Below, piece after piece: positions 25,173 through 34,218 of a stretch of 64,000 bases of DNA. Position numbers and translations under genes: made by a program. The DNA lies in contig NZ_JBMHJM010000001.1 in assembly GCF_049747295.1 (NCBI RefSeq), positions 186,001 to 250,000 of the forward strand. Direction: 5' to 3'. Numbering within the stretch: position 1 is the first letter of the stretch; every line of letters begins with the position of its first letter. Source of the DNA: Afipia sp049747295 (lineage in GTDB: Bacteria; Pseudomonadota; Alphaproteobacteria; Rhizobiales; Xanthobacteraceae). Under the pieces are notes generated by a model. It was not told the DNA's origin, did not search any database, and saw only the letters and a program-made list of their open reading frames with translations.

Positions 25173-27017
25173 ATGGCCGCTATGTTCATCCACTACATGG
25201 CGCCGATCATGTTCGCGTCGTTGGTGCTTTTTTTGCTGCTGGGATACCCGGTCGCATTCTCGCTTGCGGCAAACGGATTGCTGTTCGCCCTTATCGGCAT
25301 CGAGCTTGGGCTATTCCGTCCTGACTTTCTGCAGGCGTTGCCTGAACGCGTTTACGGCGTCATGAACAATGAGACGCTGCTCGCGATCCCATTTTTCACC
25401 TTCATGGGCCTTATTCTCGAACGATCTGGAATGGCCGAGGATCTTCTCGAGACCATCGGCCAGTTATTCGGCAGCATTCGCGGCGGCATTGCCTATGCCG
25501 TTGTTTTCGTGGGCGCGTTGCTTGCGGCAACGACTGGCGTCGTCGCCGCTTCCGTGATTTCAATGGGCCTGATCTCGCTTCCGATCATGATGCGCTATGG
25601 CTACGATCGCCGAGTGGCGACAGGCGTGATTGCAGCATCGGGTACCCTCGCACAGATCATCCCGCCGTCGCTCGTGCTTATCGTGATGGCCGACCAGCTC
25701 GGTCGTTCCGTCGGCGATATGTATGAGGGCGCGTTCATTCCGGGCATCGTGCTTTCGCTGCTCTACGCTACCTACATTTTTCTGGTCGCAACTTTCTTCC
25801 CGCAAGCCACGCCAGGGCTTCCCGTGGAAGCGCAAACCCTTCGCGAGCCGGAAACCGCAACTCATCCGGTCATTTTGCCGCTGGCGACCCTGTCTGCGGC
25901 GGCAACGGCCTATCTGTTTGCGGTAAAGCTTGGCCTGTTCGACTGGACCTCGCCTGTTTTCAATAAGGTGTCAGACAGTCCGCTGGTGTTGCAGGGCTTC
26001 TGGCTTGTGGTTCTGACTGCCCTCTTCACCAAGCCGTTCATCGGCATTATCCGCACCATGACGCTGTCCTTGTACCTCGTGCTGGCCGGCGCGACAGCAA
26101 TTGCACTTGAAATTATGACCTTCACCGACGTTAAGGCGGGTGCTGATTACGTCGTGCTGACGATGTCGATCGTCGTCGCAATGTCGTTTGTGCTGGCAGT
26201 CCTGAACCGTGTCCTACGTCTGAAACTGCTCTCGAAACTTGCGGAGCAGGTGGTATTCGTCATGGTCCCGCCGCTTGGTTTAATTTTTCTCGTCCTCGGC
26301 ACGATCTTCATTGGCGTCGCCACTCCGACCGAAGGCGGAGCTATGGGCGCCGCTGGGGCGTTGATTCTCGCGATCATGAAACGCCGCCTCACCTTCGACC
26401 TCACCCGTCAGGCAGCGGAATCCACCGCCAAACTGTCCTCTTTCGTGATCTTCATTCTCGTCGGCGCTCGTGTCTTCTCTCTCACGTTCTATGGTGTCGA
26501 CGGCCATCGTTGGGTGGAAGAACTTCTCGTGGCACTGCCAGGTGGCCAGACCGGCTTCCTGATCTTTGTGAATGCGTTCGTGTTCGTGCTCGCCTTCTTT
26601 CTCGACTTCTTCGAGCTGGCGTTCATTGTCATCCCGTTGCTCGGGCCTGTTGCCGAAAAACTTGGCATCGACCTGATCTGGTTCGGCGTGATCCTTGGCG
26701 TGAACATGCAAACATCGTTCATGCATCCACCGTTTGGATTCGCGCTGTTCTATTTGCGATCGGTCGCTCCGAAAGAGGCCTACATCGATCGTGTCAGCGG
26801 CAAGCGAATGGAGCCTATCACGACCGGCCAGATCTATTGGGGTTCGGTGCCGTTTGTGATCATTCAAGTGATCATGGTCGGACTTGTGATCGCCTTCCCC
26901 GCAATGGTTATGCACTACAAGGGGTCGCTGTCGACGGTTGATCCGAACAAAGTGAAGATCGAAATCCCGCAGATCGAAATCCCGCAGCTCGATTTGGGAC
27001 CTCCGACCATCAAATAG
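25173..27017 (+). CDS. TRAP transporter large permease (DctM type)
   Basis: DctM forms the translocation channel of TRAP transporters. At 614 residues it is longer than the usual 425-450. It has the typical N-terminal half (YPVAFSLAANGLLFALIGIE, then NNETLLAIPFFTFMGLILER and ASGTLAQIIPPSLVLIVMAD). A middle insertion of extra hydrophobic segments covers about residues 230-350, and the C-terminal half resumes with GVATPTEGGAMGAAGALILA. This long form is seen in DctM homologues of the mannitol/chloroaromatic and DUF3394-like groups. The start MAAMFIHYMAPIMF follows an AAAGAGAGA ribosome-binding site. A bidirectional terminator follows at 27039. The substrate is unknown. Confidence 0.92.
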   Translation: MAAMFIHYMAPIMFASLVLFLLLGYPVAFSLAANGLLFALIGIELGLFRPDFLQALPERVYGVMNNETLLAIPFFTFMGLILERSGMAEDLLETIGQLFGSIRGGIAYAVVFVGALLAATTGVVAASVISMGLISLPIMMRYGYDRRVATGVIAASGTLAQIIPPSLVLIVMADQLGRSVGDMYEGAFIPGIVLSLLYATYIFLVATFFPQATPGLPVEAQTLREPETATHPVILPLATLSAAATAYLFAVKLGLFDWTSPVFNKVSDSPLVLQGFWLVVLTALFTKPFIGIIRTMTLSLYLVLAGATAIALEIMTFTDVKAGADYVVLTMSIVVAMSFVLAVLNRVLRLKLLSKLAEQVVFVMVPPLGLIFLVLGTIFIGVATPTEGGAMGAAGALILAIMKRRLTFDLTRQAAESTAKLSSFVIFILVGARVFSLTFYGVDGHRWVEELLVALPGGQTGFLIFVNAFVFVLAFFLDFFELAFIVIPLLGPVAEKLGIDLIWFGVILGVNMQTSFMHPPFGFALFYLRSVAPKEAYIDRVSGKRMEPITTGQIYWGSVPFVIIQVIMVGLVIAFPAMVMHYKGSLSTVDPNKVKIEIPQIEIPQLDLGPPTIK

Positions 27018-27038
27018 TGGAATTGCAGCTCAACAAAA

Positions 27039-27072
27039 AACCCGGCCTTCGCGAGAAGGCCGGGTTCTTTTT
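27039..27072. terminator. Bidirectional rho-independent terminator
   Basis: AACCCGGCCTTC (27039-27050) pairs perfectly with GAAGGCCGGGTT (27055-27066) around a GCGA tetraloop. It is preceded by a run of A and followed by TTCTTTTT, so it can stop transcription of the TRAP permease operon on the plus strand and of the binding-protein gene on the minus strand. Confidence 0.93.
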
Positions 27073-27086
27073 GGAGCTCAGTATGA

Positions 27087-28175
27087 TCAGCCGCGGGTGC
27101 GCGAGCGGATCATGAAGCTGTCGAAGGTGTATTCGGCAACCTGCCACCACAGATATTGGTCGGAGCGATAAGCCTGCATCGCATCGATCGACTTCTTGAA
27201 GTCGGGGTTCTTGGCTGACAGTTCGGCCCACAGCTCATTGGTGGACTTCAGGCAGGCGTCGAGCACGTCGTTGGTGAACGGACGCAGTTGCGTGCCGCTG
27301 GCAACGAGCCGCTTCAACGCGGTCGGGTTCTGCATGTCGTAGCGTGCAGCCATCCAGGAGTTGGTGTTGGCTGCCGCATTGGCGAGGATCGCCTGGTAGT
27401 TCTTCGGAAGCGAATTGTACTTCTCGAGGTTCGTGAACGCGTGAACCGTCGGTCCGCCTTCCCAGAAGCCTGGATAGTAGTAATACTTGGCAACCTTCTG
27501 GAAGCCGAGCTTCTCGTCATCGTAAGGACCGACCCACTCAGCGGCGTCGATGGTGCCTTTTTCCAGCGATGGATAGATGTCGCCGCCGGCGAGCTGTTGT
27601 GGGACGACGCCGACCTTCTGCAAGACCTGACCGGCAATACCCCCGATGCGCATCTTCAGACCTTGAAGGTCCGCAACGGTCTTGATCTCCTTACGGAACC
27701 AACCACCCATCTGGGTGCCGGTGTTGCCGGCCGGATGCGCGATTACACCGTACTTCTTGAAGAACTCGTTGCCGAGCTCCATACCACCACCCTGGTACCA
27801 CCAGGAGTTCTGCTGACGCGCATTCAGACCGAACGGCACGGAGGCATAGATCGCGAAGGTCGGATCCTTTCCGACATAGTAATACGCAACGGTGTGGCAC
27901 ATTTCGACGGTGCCGTTCGACGTCGCGTCCAGCGCCTGCAGACCGGGCACGAGTTCACCCGCTGCGAATACCTGGATCTGGAATTTGTTGTCGGTCATTT
28001 CGGCGACTTGCTTCGCCAGATACTCACCGCCGCCATAAATGGTGTCGAGCGACTTCGGGAAGCTCGATGCCATGCGCCACTTGATCTCGGGCGACGACTG
28101 CGCGATTGCCGGCGAAGCCACCGCAGCAGCGGCGGCCCCGACGGCCGATACTTTCAAAAACTCACGACGCTTCAT
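27087..28175 (-). CDS. TRAP transporter substrate-binding protein, Tat-exported
   Basis: This DctP-family periplasmic protein binds the solute for the TRAP permease encoded convergently. The 362-residue precursor starts MKRREFLKVSAVGAAAAA, a twin-arginine signal, cut near SPAIAQ. The mature part has the family stretches IKWRMASSFPKSLDTIYGGG and the ligand-contact region AGNTGTQMGGWFRKEIKTVA, ending with a helix-rich C-terminus (residues 280-362). The start is the ATG at 28175, preceded by AAAGGAG, rather than the upstream one. The group resembles TakP-like (2-oxo acid) TRAP binding proteins such as TakP/TRAP-mannitol types, but the ligand is not assigned. Confidence 0.93.
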   Translation of the reverse strand: MKRREFLKVSAVGAAAAAVASPAIAQSSPEIKWRMASSFPKSLDTIYGGGEYLAKQVAEMTDNKFQIQVFAAGELVPGLQALDATSNGTVEMCHTVAYYYVGKDPTFAIYASVPFGLNARQQNSWWYQGGGMELGNEFFKKYGVIAHPAGNTGTQMGGWFRKEIKTVADLQGLKMRIGGIAGQVLQKVGVVPQQLAGGDIYPSLEKGTIDAAEWVGPYDDEKLGFQKVAKYYYYPGFWEGGPTVHAFTNLEKYNSLPKNYQAILANAAANTNSWMAARYDMQNPTALKRLVASGTQLRPFTNDVLDACLKSTNELWAELSAKNPDFKKSIDAMQAYRSDQYLWWQVAEYTFDSFMIRSRTRG

Positions 28176-28322
28176 AAGGCATCTCCTTTGGGGGTGTGTT
28201 TCTTTTTGGAATCCTTCGGTCTGTAGCATGGAAGCTCGCCCGCCGAAAATGCGGGGAAGCGGCTATTCCGAAGGATTAAACGAAAGTCGAATAACTTAAA
28301 ATCTCGGATATCAAGGGATATC

Positions 28323-29465
28323 TTAAACCGTCGCACCCGCAAGCTGTGCTTTGATCTTCTCCCCGATTGCACGGTAGATCGCCGCGTGTGGGCCATTCGG
28401 CTCGCTGTCAACCACAGGTGCACCTGCATCCGACGATGTGCGAATCGCCATGTGAAGCGGAATTTCGCCAAGGAACGGGACATTGAGCCGCTCGGCTTCA
28501 TGCCGCGCTCCCCCGTGCCCGAAGATATCCGATCGTGTCCCACATTCAGGACATTGAAAATAGCTCATATTCTCCACGATGCCGAGCGTCGGCACATTGA
28601 CTTTGCTGAACATCGCGATGCCACGCCGCGCATCGATCAAGGCGAGGTCCTGAGGGGTCGACACGATCACCGCACCTCTCAAGGGCACCTGCTGCGCCAG
28701 CGTCAGCTGCGCGTCCCCCGTCCCCGGCGGCATGTCCACGATCAAGACATCGAGCACTCCCCAAGCCACGTCCCACAGCATCTGCCGGATTGCCGACATC
28801 ACCATGGGTCCACGCCACACCATGGGGGTCTCCTCCCCCACCAGGAAGCCGATGGACATCAGCGGTATGCCGAAGCGCAAGATGGGGACCATCTTCCTTG
28901 CGTCGTTCAACTGCGGCTTTTGCAGGATGCCAGTGAGCCGCGGGACGGACGGACCGTAAATATCCGCATCCAGCAACCCGACTTTGAGGCCGAGATCCCG
29001 CAAGCCAAGTGCAAGATTGATCGCTGTAGTCGACTTGCCAACGCCGCCCTTGCCCGAGGCGACTGCAATGATCGCACCGACTCCCGGGATCGCGACTTGC
29101 TTGCCCATCGGCGAATCTGCCGGTGCCCCATGGGGGCGGTGCTGTGTATCCGGCCTCACGCCATGAGAATGTTGATGAGAATGTTGATGAGACGGTTGCG
29201 GTGCGGGCGCGGCTCCTGGCCTCCGCTCAGCGGTCAGTGCCACCATCACTGTCGTGACGCCGGGAATCGCCCGGACCGCGGCCTCCGCTCGCCCACGGGT
29301 CTCCTCCCACGCACGCGCCTCAGCAGCATCGACATTGATGGAAAAAAACACTTTCCCATCGCTTGCTGCAATCTCGGATAGGACCCTCGCCTCGGTCAGA
29401 GGGACCCCGCGCGGCGATGTCACTGCCCGAAGTGCGGCAAGAACCTGATCTTTATCGACGGCCAA
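28323..29465 (-). CDS. Mrp/ApbC-type Fe-S cluster carrier ATPase with His-rich linker
   Basis: ApbC/Mrp proteins bind and transfer 4Fe-4S clusters using a P-loop ATPase. The 380-residue protein has an N-terminal DUF59 domain (about residues 1-90). Next comes a linker (93-112) with eight histidines (HQHSHQHSHG and QHRPHG), and then the ATPase with VASGKGGVGKSTTAINLALG. The shared cluster-binding Cys pair is in YFQCPECGTRSDIFGHG (C-x2-C). VDMPPGTGDAQLTLAQQ is the family's Walker B region. The His tract is unusual and could bind metal. It is divergent from the oxidoreductase gene at 29638. Confidence 0.95.
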   Translation of the reverse strand: MAVDKDQVLAALRAVTSPRGVPLTEARVLSEIAASDGKVFFSINVDAAEARAWEETRGRAEAAVRAIPGVTTVMVALTAERRPGAAPAPQPSHQHSHQHSHGVRPDTQHRPHGAPADSPMGKQVAIPGVGAIIAVASGKGGVGKSTTAINLALGLRDLGLKVGLLDADIYGPSVPRLTGILQKPQLNDARKMVPILRFGIPLMSIGFLVGEETPMVWRGPMVMSAIRQMLWDVAWGVLDVLIVDMPPGTGDAQLTLAQQVPLRGAVIVSTPQDLALIDARRGIAMFSKVNVPTLGIVENMSYFQCPECGTRSDIFGHGGARHEAERLNVPFLGEIPLHMAIRTSSDAGAPVVDSEPNGPHAAIYRAIGEKIKAQLAGATV

Positions 29466-29637
29466 AATGGATCTCCAAGGCGGCGGAACGATGGAAAACG
29501 CCGCATGACGGCCTTCTTACGCGCGTTACATGCGCCGTCAACGCCCTTGCATCCGAGCGCATCATACGCATAGCTGTCGGCGCCACGCGGGCCCCGGGGT
29601 CCGCATCTGCAATCTCAACCCTCAAAGAGTATACGAT

Positions 29638-30507
29638 ATGGCAAAAGTCGCATTTCTCGGTCTTGGCGTCATGGGTTTCCCTATGGCCGGTCATCTTGTC
29701 GCCAAGGGCGGCCATGAAGTGACAGTGTACAACCGCTCCGGCGCAAAGGCGAAAGCCTGGGCCGAGAAATTCGGTGGCCGCACTGCAGCAACGCCGAAAG
29801 CCGCGGCTGAGGGACAGGACTTCGTCATGGCCTGCGTTGGAAACGACGACGACCTCCGCTCGGTGACCCTCGGCAACGACGGCGCCTTCGCCGGCATGAA
29901 GTCGGGCGCGATCTTTGTCGATCACACCACGGCCTCCGCAGAAGTCGCGCGCCAGCTTGACGCAGAAGCCACCAAGCGCGGTTTCCATTTCATCGACGCC
30001 CCTGTCTCGGGTGGGCAGGCTGGTGCCGAGAACGGCGTTCTCACGGTGATGTGCGGAGGCAAGGAAGCCGACTACAAGCGCGCGGAGCCGATCATCGCGG
30101 CCTATGCGCGGATGTGCAAACTGCTGGGGCCTGCCGGCGCTGGTCAGCTTACCAAGATGGTCAACCAGATCTGTATCGCCGGTCTTGTCGAAGGACTGTC
30201 CGAAGGAATCCATTTCGCCAAGAAGTCGGGTCTCGATGTCGCCGCCGTGATCGACACCATTTCCAAGGGCGCAGCGCAGTCCTGGCAGATGGAAAATCGT
30301 TACAAGGCCATGGACGAGGGTAAATTCGATTTTGGCTTCGCCGTCGAATGGATGCGCAAGGACCTGTCGATCTGCCTCGCGGAAGCCCGCCGCAATGGCG
30401 CAAGCCTGCCCGTGACCGCCCTGGTCGACAACTTCTACTCCGAAGTTGAGAAAATGGGCGGCAAGCGCTGGGATACCTCCAGCCTCCTCGCCCGACTGGA
30501 GCGCTGA
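29638..30507 (+). CDS. NAD(P)-dependent 3-hydroxyisobutyrate dehydrogenase family oxidoreductase
   Basis: The 289-residue beta-hydroxyacid dehydrogenase starts MAKVAFLGLGVMGFPMAGHL, the nucleotide-binding loop and family signature. It carries the substrate-binding DAPVSGGQAGAENGVLTVMC and the catalytic Lys in GAGQLTKMVNQI. The helical C-terminal dimer domain follows. Such enzymes oxidise 3-hydroxyisobutyrate, tartronate semialdehyde or glyoxylate. Residues alone do not separate them here. The frame is open from 29530 but homology begins at the ATG at 29638, with AAAGAG upstream. A clear terminator follows at 30546. Confidence 0.92.
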   Translation: MAKVAFLGLGVMGFPMAGHLVAKGGHEVTVYNRSGAKAKAWAEKFGGRTAATPKAAAEGQDFVMACVGNDDDLRSVTLGNDGAFAGMKSGAIFVDHTTASAEVARQLDAEATKRGFHFIDAPVSGGQAGAENGVLTVMCGGKEADYKRAEPIIAAYARMCKLLGPAGAGQLTKMVNQICIAGLVEGLSEGIHFAKKSGLDVAAVIDTISKGAAQSWQMENRYKAMDEGKFDFGFAVEWMRKDLSICLAEARRNGASLPVTALVDNFYSEVEKMGGKRWDTSSLLARLER

Positions 30508-30545
30508 TTTTCTTCGCATTTGGGCCTCCGCAGGCTCAACGAACC

Positions 30546-30577
30546 AAAGGCGGCACTTTCGTGCCGCCTTTGTCCGT
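30546..30577 (+). terminator. Rho-independent terminator
   Basis: AAAGGCGGCAC (30546-30556) pairs perfectly with GTGCCGCCTTT (30561-30571) around TTTC, followed by GTCCGTTTTTG. It lies 39 bases after the hydroxyisobutyrate-dehydrogenase-like gene and before the kinase gene. Confidence 0.88.
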
Positions 30578-30754
30578 TTTTGAGGACTTCCAGCAATCGC
30601 GCGACCTCAAATTTAGACTTTCTTAACCCGATTAAATTGACCTTTAAGCCACCTCTTAATGTTTTAGCGCCAAAGATAGCGGTGGCAGTTTGTACACGAC
30701 CATACGTGGCATTCGCACCGTTCAGGGATTCTGCGTTGTAGTTGTTAGTGTGTA

Positions 30755-32356
30755 ATGAGTGAGTCCGCCGAAAAGATCGAACTTCCCGCGGCAACCGCGG
30801 ATGGACCGAGCGCGACTCCCGCACGGAACCGACGTGCTGCCGCGCAGCGCGTGCGTGAAGCACGCGATCGGTTAACATCGACCAGCGGGACGCGCCCCGC
30901 ATTTGATCACGAACTGCTGCGGCAGTACGCCCAGACACGAATCTCAGCCTCACTGGTGGTCGTGCTCCTCGTGGTCGCGACCGGCGTGCTTTGCAGTGTC
31001 TGGATTCCCCCCGTTATCGCTGCAGGATGGACCTTCGGCGTCCTGACGCTCCACGCCGTCATCATCCGCTATTGCCGCAAGTTTCTCGCGAAAGCATCGT
31101 CCGCTCCGGCCACCACCCGCAAATGGCGCCTGCGCTTTGTTGCGCTCGATTTGTTATACGGCTTGGCGTGGTCCTTCATCCTGATCCACCCATCCGGCAT
31201 CGACGTGGTCTCCAACACACTGATGCTGTTCTTGATGCTGCTTGTTGTTGCAGTCTCGAGCATGCTGGCTGCGAGCCTGCCGATTGCGGCCTTCGCGGCC
31301 ACTGTGCCGGTTGCGACCGTCATTGCCACGAACTTTGTTCTGCGCAGAACTTTCGACGACTACATGCTCGCAGCGCTTGCTGTCACCGCGGAAGGCTATT
31401 TCGCGCTTCTTGCCCACCGGCTTCACTCAACGACGCTTGCAACGCTCGAGGCTCGCGCCGAAAAGGACGCCCTGATCGGCGAACTTGAGCAATCAAAGGC
31501 CATCTCGGACGAGGCGCGCTACCGCGCCGAAGCAGCCAACGTCTCGAAATCGCGCTTTCTCGCACAGATGAGTCACGAGTTGCGCACGCCACTCAACGCC
31601 ATTCTCGGCTTTTCCGAAGTGATGAAGAGCGAGATTTTCGGCGCGCATACGGTTGAGGTTTATAAGGACTACTCCGCCGACATTCATAACTCCGGCGTAC
31701 ATCTGCTCAATCTCATCAATGAGATCCTCGACTTGTCACGCATCGAAGCGGGCCGCTACGAGCTGAACGAAGAGCCGGTGTCTCTCACCCACGTCGTCGC
31801 TGACTGCCACCACCTTTTGAAGCTTCGCGCCTCGACCCGTGGCATCACGATCCACGAAGTGTTCGAACACGGCATGCCCAAGCTATGGGGCGACGAGCGC
31901 GCCACCCGTCAGGTCGTTCTCAATCTGCTGTCAAACTCGATCAAATTTACGCCGCCAGGCGGTGAGATCTGGCTCAAGGTTGGTTGGACCGCATCGGGCG
32001 GCCAGTATCTCAGCGTCAAGGATACCGGTTCGGGCATTGCAGAAGACGAAATTCCGGTGGTTCTGGCCTCATTCGGCCAAGGATCGAACTCGATCAAATC
32101 AGCGGAACAAGGCGCCGGCCTTGGCCTGCCTATCGCCAAAAGCCTGATCGACATGCACGGCGGAACGTTCACGCTGAAATCAACCCTGCGCGTCGGCACG
32201 GAAGTGATTGTCACCTATCCGCCGGAACGCGTGATGACCGCGTTGGCACCGATGCGAGAAGAGTCCCCGCCTCTGCAACCCATGCCGGACGCGGTGACCA
32301 ACGAGAAAAGCCGGCCACGCCATACACCCATCATGAGTGCAGGAACCGGATTATGA
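30755..32356 (+). CDS. Membrane sensor histidine kinase, PdhS/DivJ-like
   Basis: The 533-residue kinase has a cytoplasmic polar N-terminus and four to six hydrophobic helices between about residues 65 and 225. A short coiled coil (ALIGELEQSKAISDEARYRA) leads to the HisKA domain FLAQMSHELRTPLNAILGFS, with phospho-acceptor His at about residue 274. The HATPase domain shows VLNLLSNSIKFTP (N box), VKDTGSGIAEDE (G1) and QGAGLGLPIAKSLID (G2). The HisKA sequence is of the type found in PleC/DivJ/PdhS kinases, which phosphorylate DivK and control the cell cycle, but many alphaproteobacterial kinases share it. No response-regulator gene is next to it. The C-terminal 40 residues are Pro-rich and variable. 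Confidence 0.93.
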   Translation: MSESAEKIELPAATADGPSATPARNRRAAAQRVREARDRLTSTSGTRPAFDHELLRQYAQTRISASLVVVLLVVATGVLCSVWIPPVIAAGWTFGVLTLHAVIIRYCRKFLAKASSAPATTRKWRLRFVALDLLYGLAWSFILIHPSGIDVVSNTLMLFLMLLVVAVSSMLAASLPIAAFAATVPVATVIATNFVLRRTFDDYMLAALAVTAEGYFALLAHRLHSTTLATLEARAEKDALIGELEQSKAISDEARYRAEAANVSKSRFLAQMSHELRTPLNAILGFSEVMKSEIFGAHTVEVYKDYSADIHNSGVHLLNLINEILDLSRIEAGRYELNEEPVSLTHVVADCHHLLKLRASTRGITIHEVFEHGMPKLWGDERATRQVVLNLLSNSIKFTPPGGEIWLKVGWTASGGQYLSVKDTGSGIAEDEIPVVLASFGQGSNSIKSAEQGAGLGLPIAKSLIDMHGGTFTLKSTLRVGTEVIVTYPPERVMTALAPMREESPPLQPMPDAVTNEKSRPRHTPIMSAGTGL

Positions 32357-32452
32357 GCCCAGGGCGCACGACACTCTCTGATCGAGGTTCTCTGCCCCTG
32401 GCCCGACACTCCCGGCTTGCACGATCCGTCAAAATGTCCATCAGTAGCGCTC

Positions 32453-32665
32453 ATGAAAGCCGAAACTCCCTGCATCGCGGTCTGCTTTATCGATCCGAAA
32501 ACCGATCTTTGTCTGGGCTGCGGACGCACTCTGCCCGAGATTGCGCGGTGGCATGCGATGACCAATCCCGAACGCGTCGAACTCATGGCGGCGTTGCCTC
32601 AGCGCATGCTCGACGCTGGCCTTTCCGTGCCGGCCGCCACCAAGAGACGACGCGCGGAATCCTGA
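32453..32665 (+). CDS. DUF1289 family cysteine-rich small protein
   Basis: The product, about 70 residues from this ATG, matches DUF1289: TPCIAVCFIDPKTDLCLGCG with RTLPEIARWHAMTNPERVEL. Four Cys in a compact motif (PC-x3-VC-x7-C-x2-CGRT) suggest a metal or Fe-S site. An upstream in-frame ATG at 32417 would add 12 residues; I choose 32453 because homology begins just after it. It lies between the kinase gene and the retropepsin-like gene on the same strand, with 37 bases to the latter. Its function is not known. Confidence 0.84.
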   Translation: MKAETPCIAVCFIDPKTDLCLGCGRTLPEIARWHAMTNPERVELMAALPQRMLDAGLSVPAATKRRRAES

Positions 32666-32702
32666 ACCGCGGTGTGCCGAATGCGGACGCGGCAGGTGAC
32701 AT

Positions 32703-33221
32703 ATGATCCGCGCGGTCCTCATTCTCGCGGGCGTCGTCACAGCGGTGACCTTCCTGCTTTCGATCTCCGATCCCGTCGCCTTCGCAAACATCAAAGGATC
32801 GATCACCCGTGTCGCAGAGAAGCCATTCCGTTCGAAATCGTCGTCACGCTCGGTCGAGATTGCACGCAGTGACCGCGGTGACTTCGCGTTGCATGCAAAG
32901 GTGAATGGCGTCAGCGCGCCGATGGTGATCGACACCGGTGCAACGTCTGTGGTTCTCACCTATGAAACCGCGAAGGCCGCCGGCCTGCCACTCGAGTTGC
33001 TCGACTATAATGTGGACGTTGAAACCGCCGGCGGGCGTGTCCGCGCCGCGCGCCTGACATTGGATCGACTTGCTGTCGGCAAGCTTGTCGAACGCTCGGT
33101 GCCGGCGCTAGTGGTGCCGCGCGGGCAGATGAAATCCAACCTGCTAGGGATGAGCTTCCTCAATCGCCTTGAGAGCTGGGAAGTGCGTGCCGACCGCTTG
33201 ATGCTGCGCGGCTACCCGTAA
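32703..33221 (+). CDS. Retropepsin-like aspartic protease, membrane-anchored
   Basis: The 172-residue protein has one N-terminal membrane anchor (AVLILAGVVTAVTFLLSI). A clan AA aspartic protease domain follows with the active-site PMVIDTGATSVVLTYE (DTGA). It matches the single-domain retropepsin group that functions as a homodimer in the periplasm of proteobacteria (TIGR02281-like). The second hallmark, SNLLGMSFLNRL, is the C-terminal hydrophobic-hydrophobic-Gly element. The substrate is unknown. The stop lies one base before the convergent dusA stop, so no terminator fits between them. Confidence 0.9.
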   Translation: MIRAVLILAGVVTAVTFLLSISDPVAFANIKGSITRVAEKPFRSKSSSRSVEIARSDRGDFALHAKVNGVSAPMVIDTGATSVVLTYETAKAAGLPLELLDYNVDVETAGGRVRAARLTLDRLAVGKLVERSVPALVVPRGQMKSNLLGMSFLNRLESWEVRADRLMLRGYP

Positions 33222-33222
33222 G

Positions 33223-34218
33223 TTACGCAGCGATCGGCGCAACCGCAGCTTCATCGACCAGTGCAAGCGCTTGCCGCAGCGATTCAACACCGGCCCCCGG
33301 CTTCGTGCACACTTCGGCAAGATAACGGCGAAATGCCCGCGCGCCGGGAACAGCTTGAAACGCACCCACGAGATGGCGCGTGATCGAGTGAAGCCGGGTG
33401 CCTGCCGCAAGCTCACGCGCGATATAGGGCATCAGCGCTTCAATGGCTTCATGCATCGACCCGTGCGGAGCGGCTTCACCAAACAGCTCGGGATCGACGC
33501 TGAGGAGACGCCACGGCTCCTGATAGGCCGCGCGTCCCAGCATCGCGCCATCAACGTAAGCGAGATGCTGTTTCGCGGCTGCAATGGTGCCGATACCGCC
33601 GTTGATCGCAATCGGCACGCCGGGCAGCGACGCTTTGAGCCGATAGACGCGGTCATAGTCGAGCGGCGGAATGTCACGATTTTCCTTCGGGGACAGACCG
33701 TTGAGCCACGCCTTGCGTGCGTGCACGACCAGGGCATCTGCCCCGGCCACTAGCACCGCATGCGCCAACGTATCGAGCGCGACTTCCGGATCCTGATCGT
33801 CGATGCCGATACGGCATTTGACGGTGACTGGAATGCTGACCGCCCTCTTCATCGCACCGATGCATTCCGCAACGAGATGCGGCTCCGCCATCAGGCAGGC
33901 GCCGAAACGGCCGTCTTTCACCCGGTCTGACGGGCAACCGACATTGAGATTGATTTCGTCATAGCCGAAGTCTTCGCCGATGACCGCACTCGCTGCCAGG
34001 TCCGCGGGATTGGAACCGCCGAGCTGAAGCGCAACCGGATGTTCGGTCGCATCAAAGCCCAGCAACCGCTGACGGTCGCCATGGATGACAGCGCCGGTCG
34101 TCAGCATCTCCGTGTAAAGCCGCGCACGACGCGACAGCAAACGGTGGAACACCCGGCAATGCCGGTCGGTCCAGTCCATCATCGGGGCGACAGAGAATTT
34201 TAATTCATTATCAGTCAC
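33223..34218 (-). CDS. dusA: tRNA-dihydrouridine(20/20a) synthase
   Basis: DusA reduces uridine to dihydrouridine at tRNA D-loop positions 20/20a using FMN and NADPH. The 331-residue protein starts with LKFSVAPMMDWTDRHCRVFH, has the catalytic Cys in INLNVGCPSDRVKDGRFGAC, and shows VVHARKAWLNGLSPKENRDI and the FMN-phosphate loop INGGIGTIAAAKQHL. Length and the C-terminal FRRYLAEVCTK match DusA rather than DusB/C. Its 5' end faces a 358-base gap. dusA 5' ends are known integration sites in proteobacteria, but no integrase is visible here. Confidence 0.95.
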   Translation of the reverse strand: MTDNELKFSVAPMMDWTDRHCRVFHRLLSRRARLYTEMLTTGAVIHGDRQRLLGFDATEHPVALQLGGSNPADLAASAVIGEDFGYDEINLNVGCPSDRVKDGRFGACLMAEPHLVAECIGAMKRAVSIPVTVKCRIGIDDQDPEVALDTLAHAVLVAGADALVVHARKAWLNGLSPKENRDIPPLDYDRVYRLKASLPGVPIAINGGIGTIAAAKQHLAYVDGAMLGRAAYQEPWRLLSVDPELFGEAAPHGSMHEAIEALMPYIARELAAGTRLHSITRHLVGAFQAVPGARAFRRYLAEVCTKPGAGVESLRQALALVDEAAVAPIAA

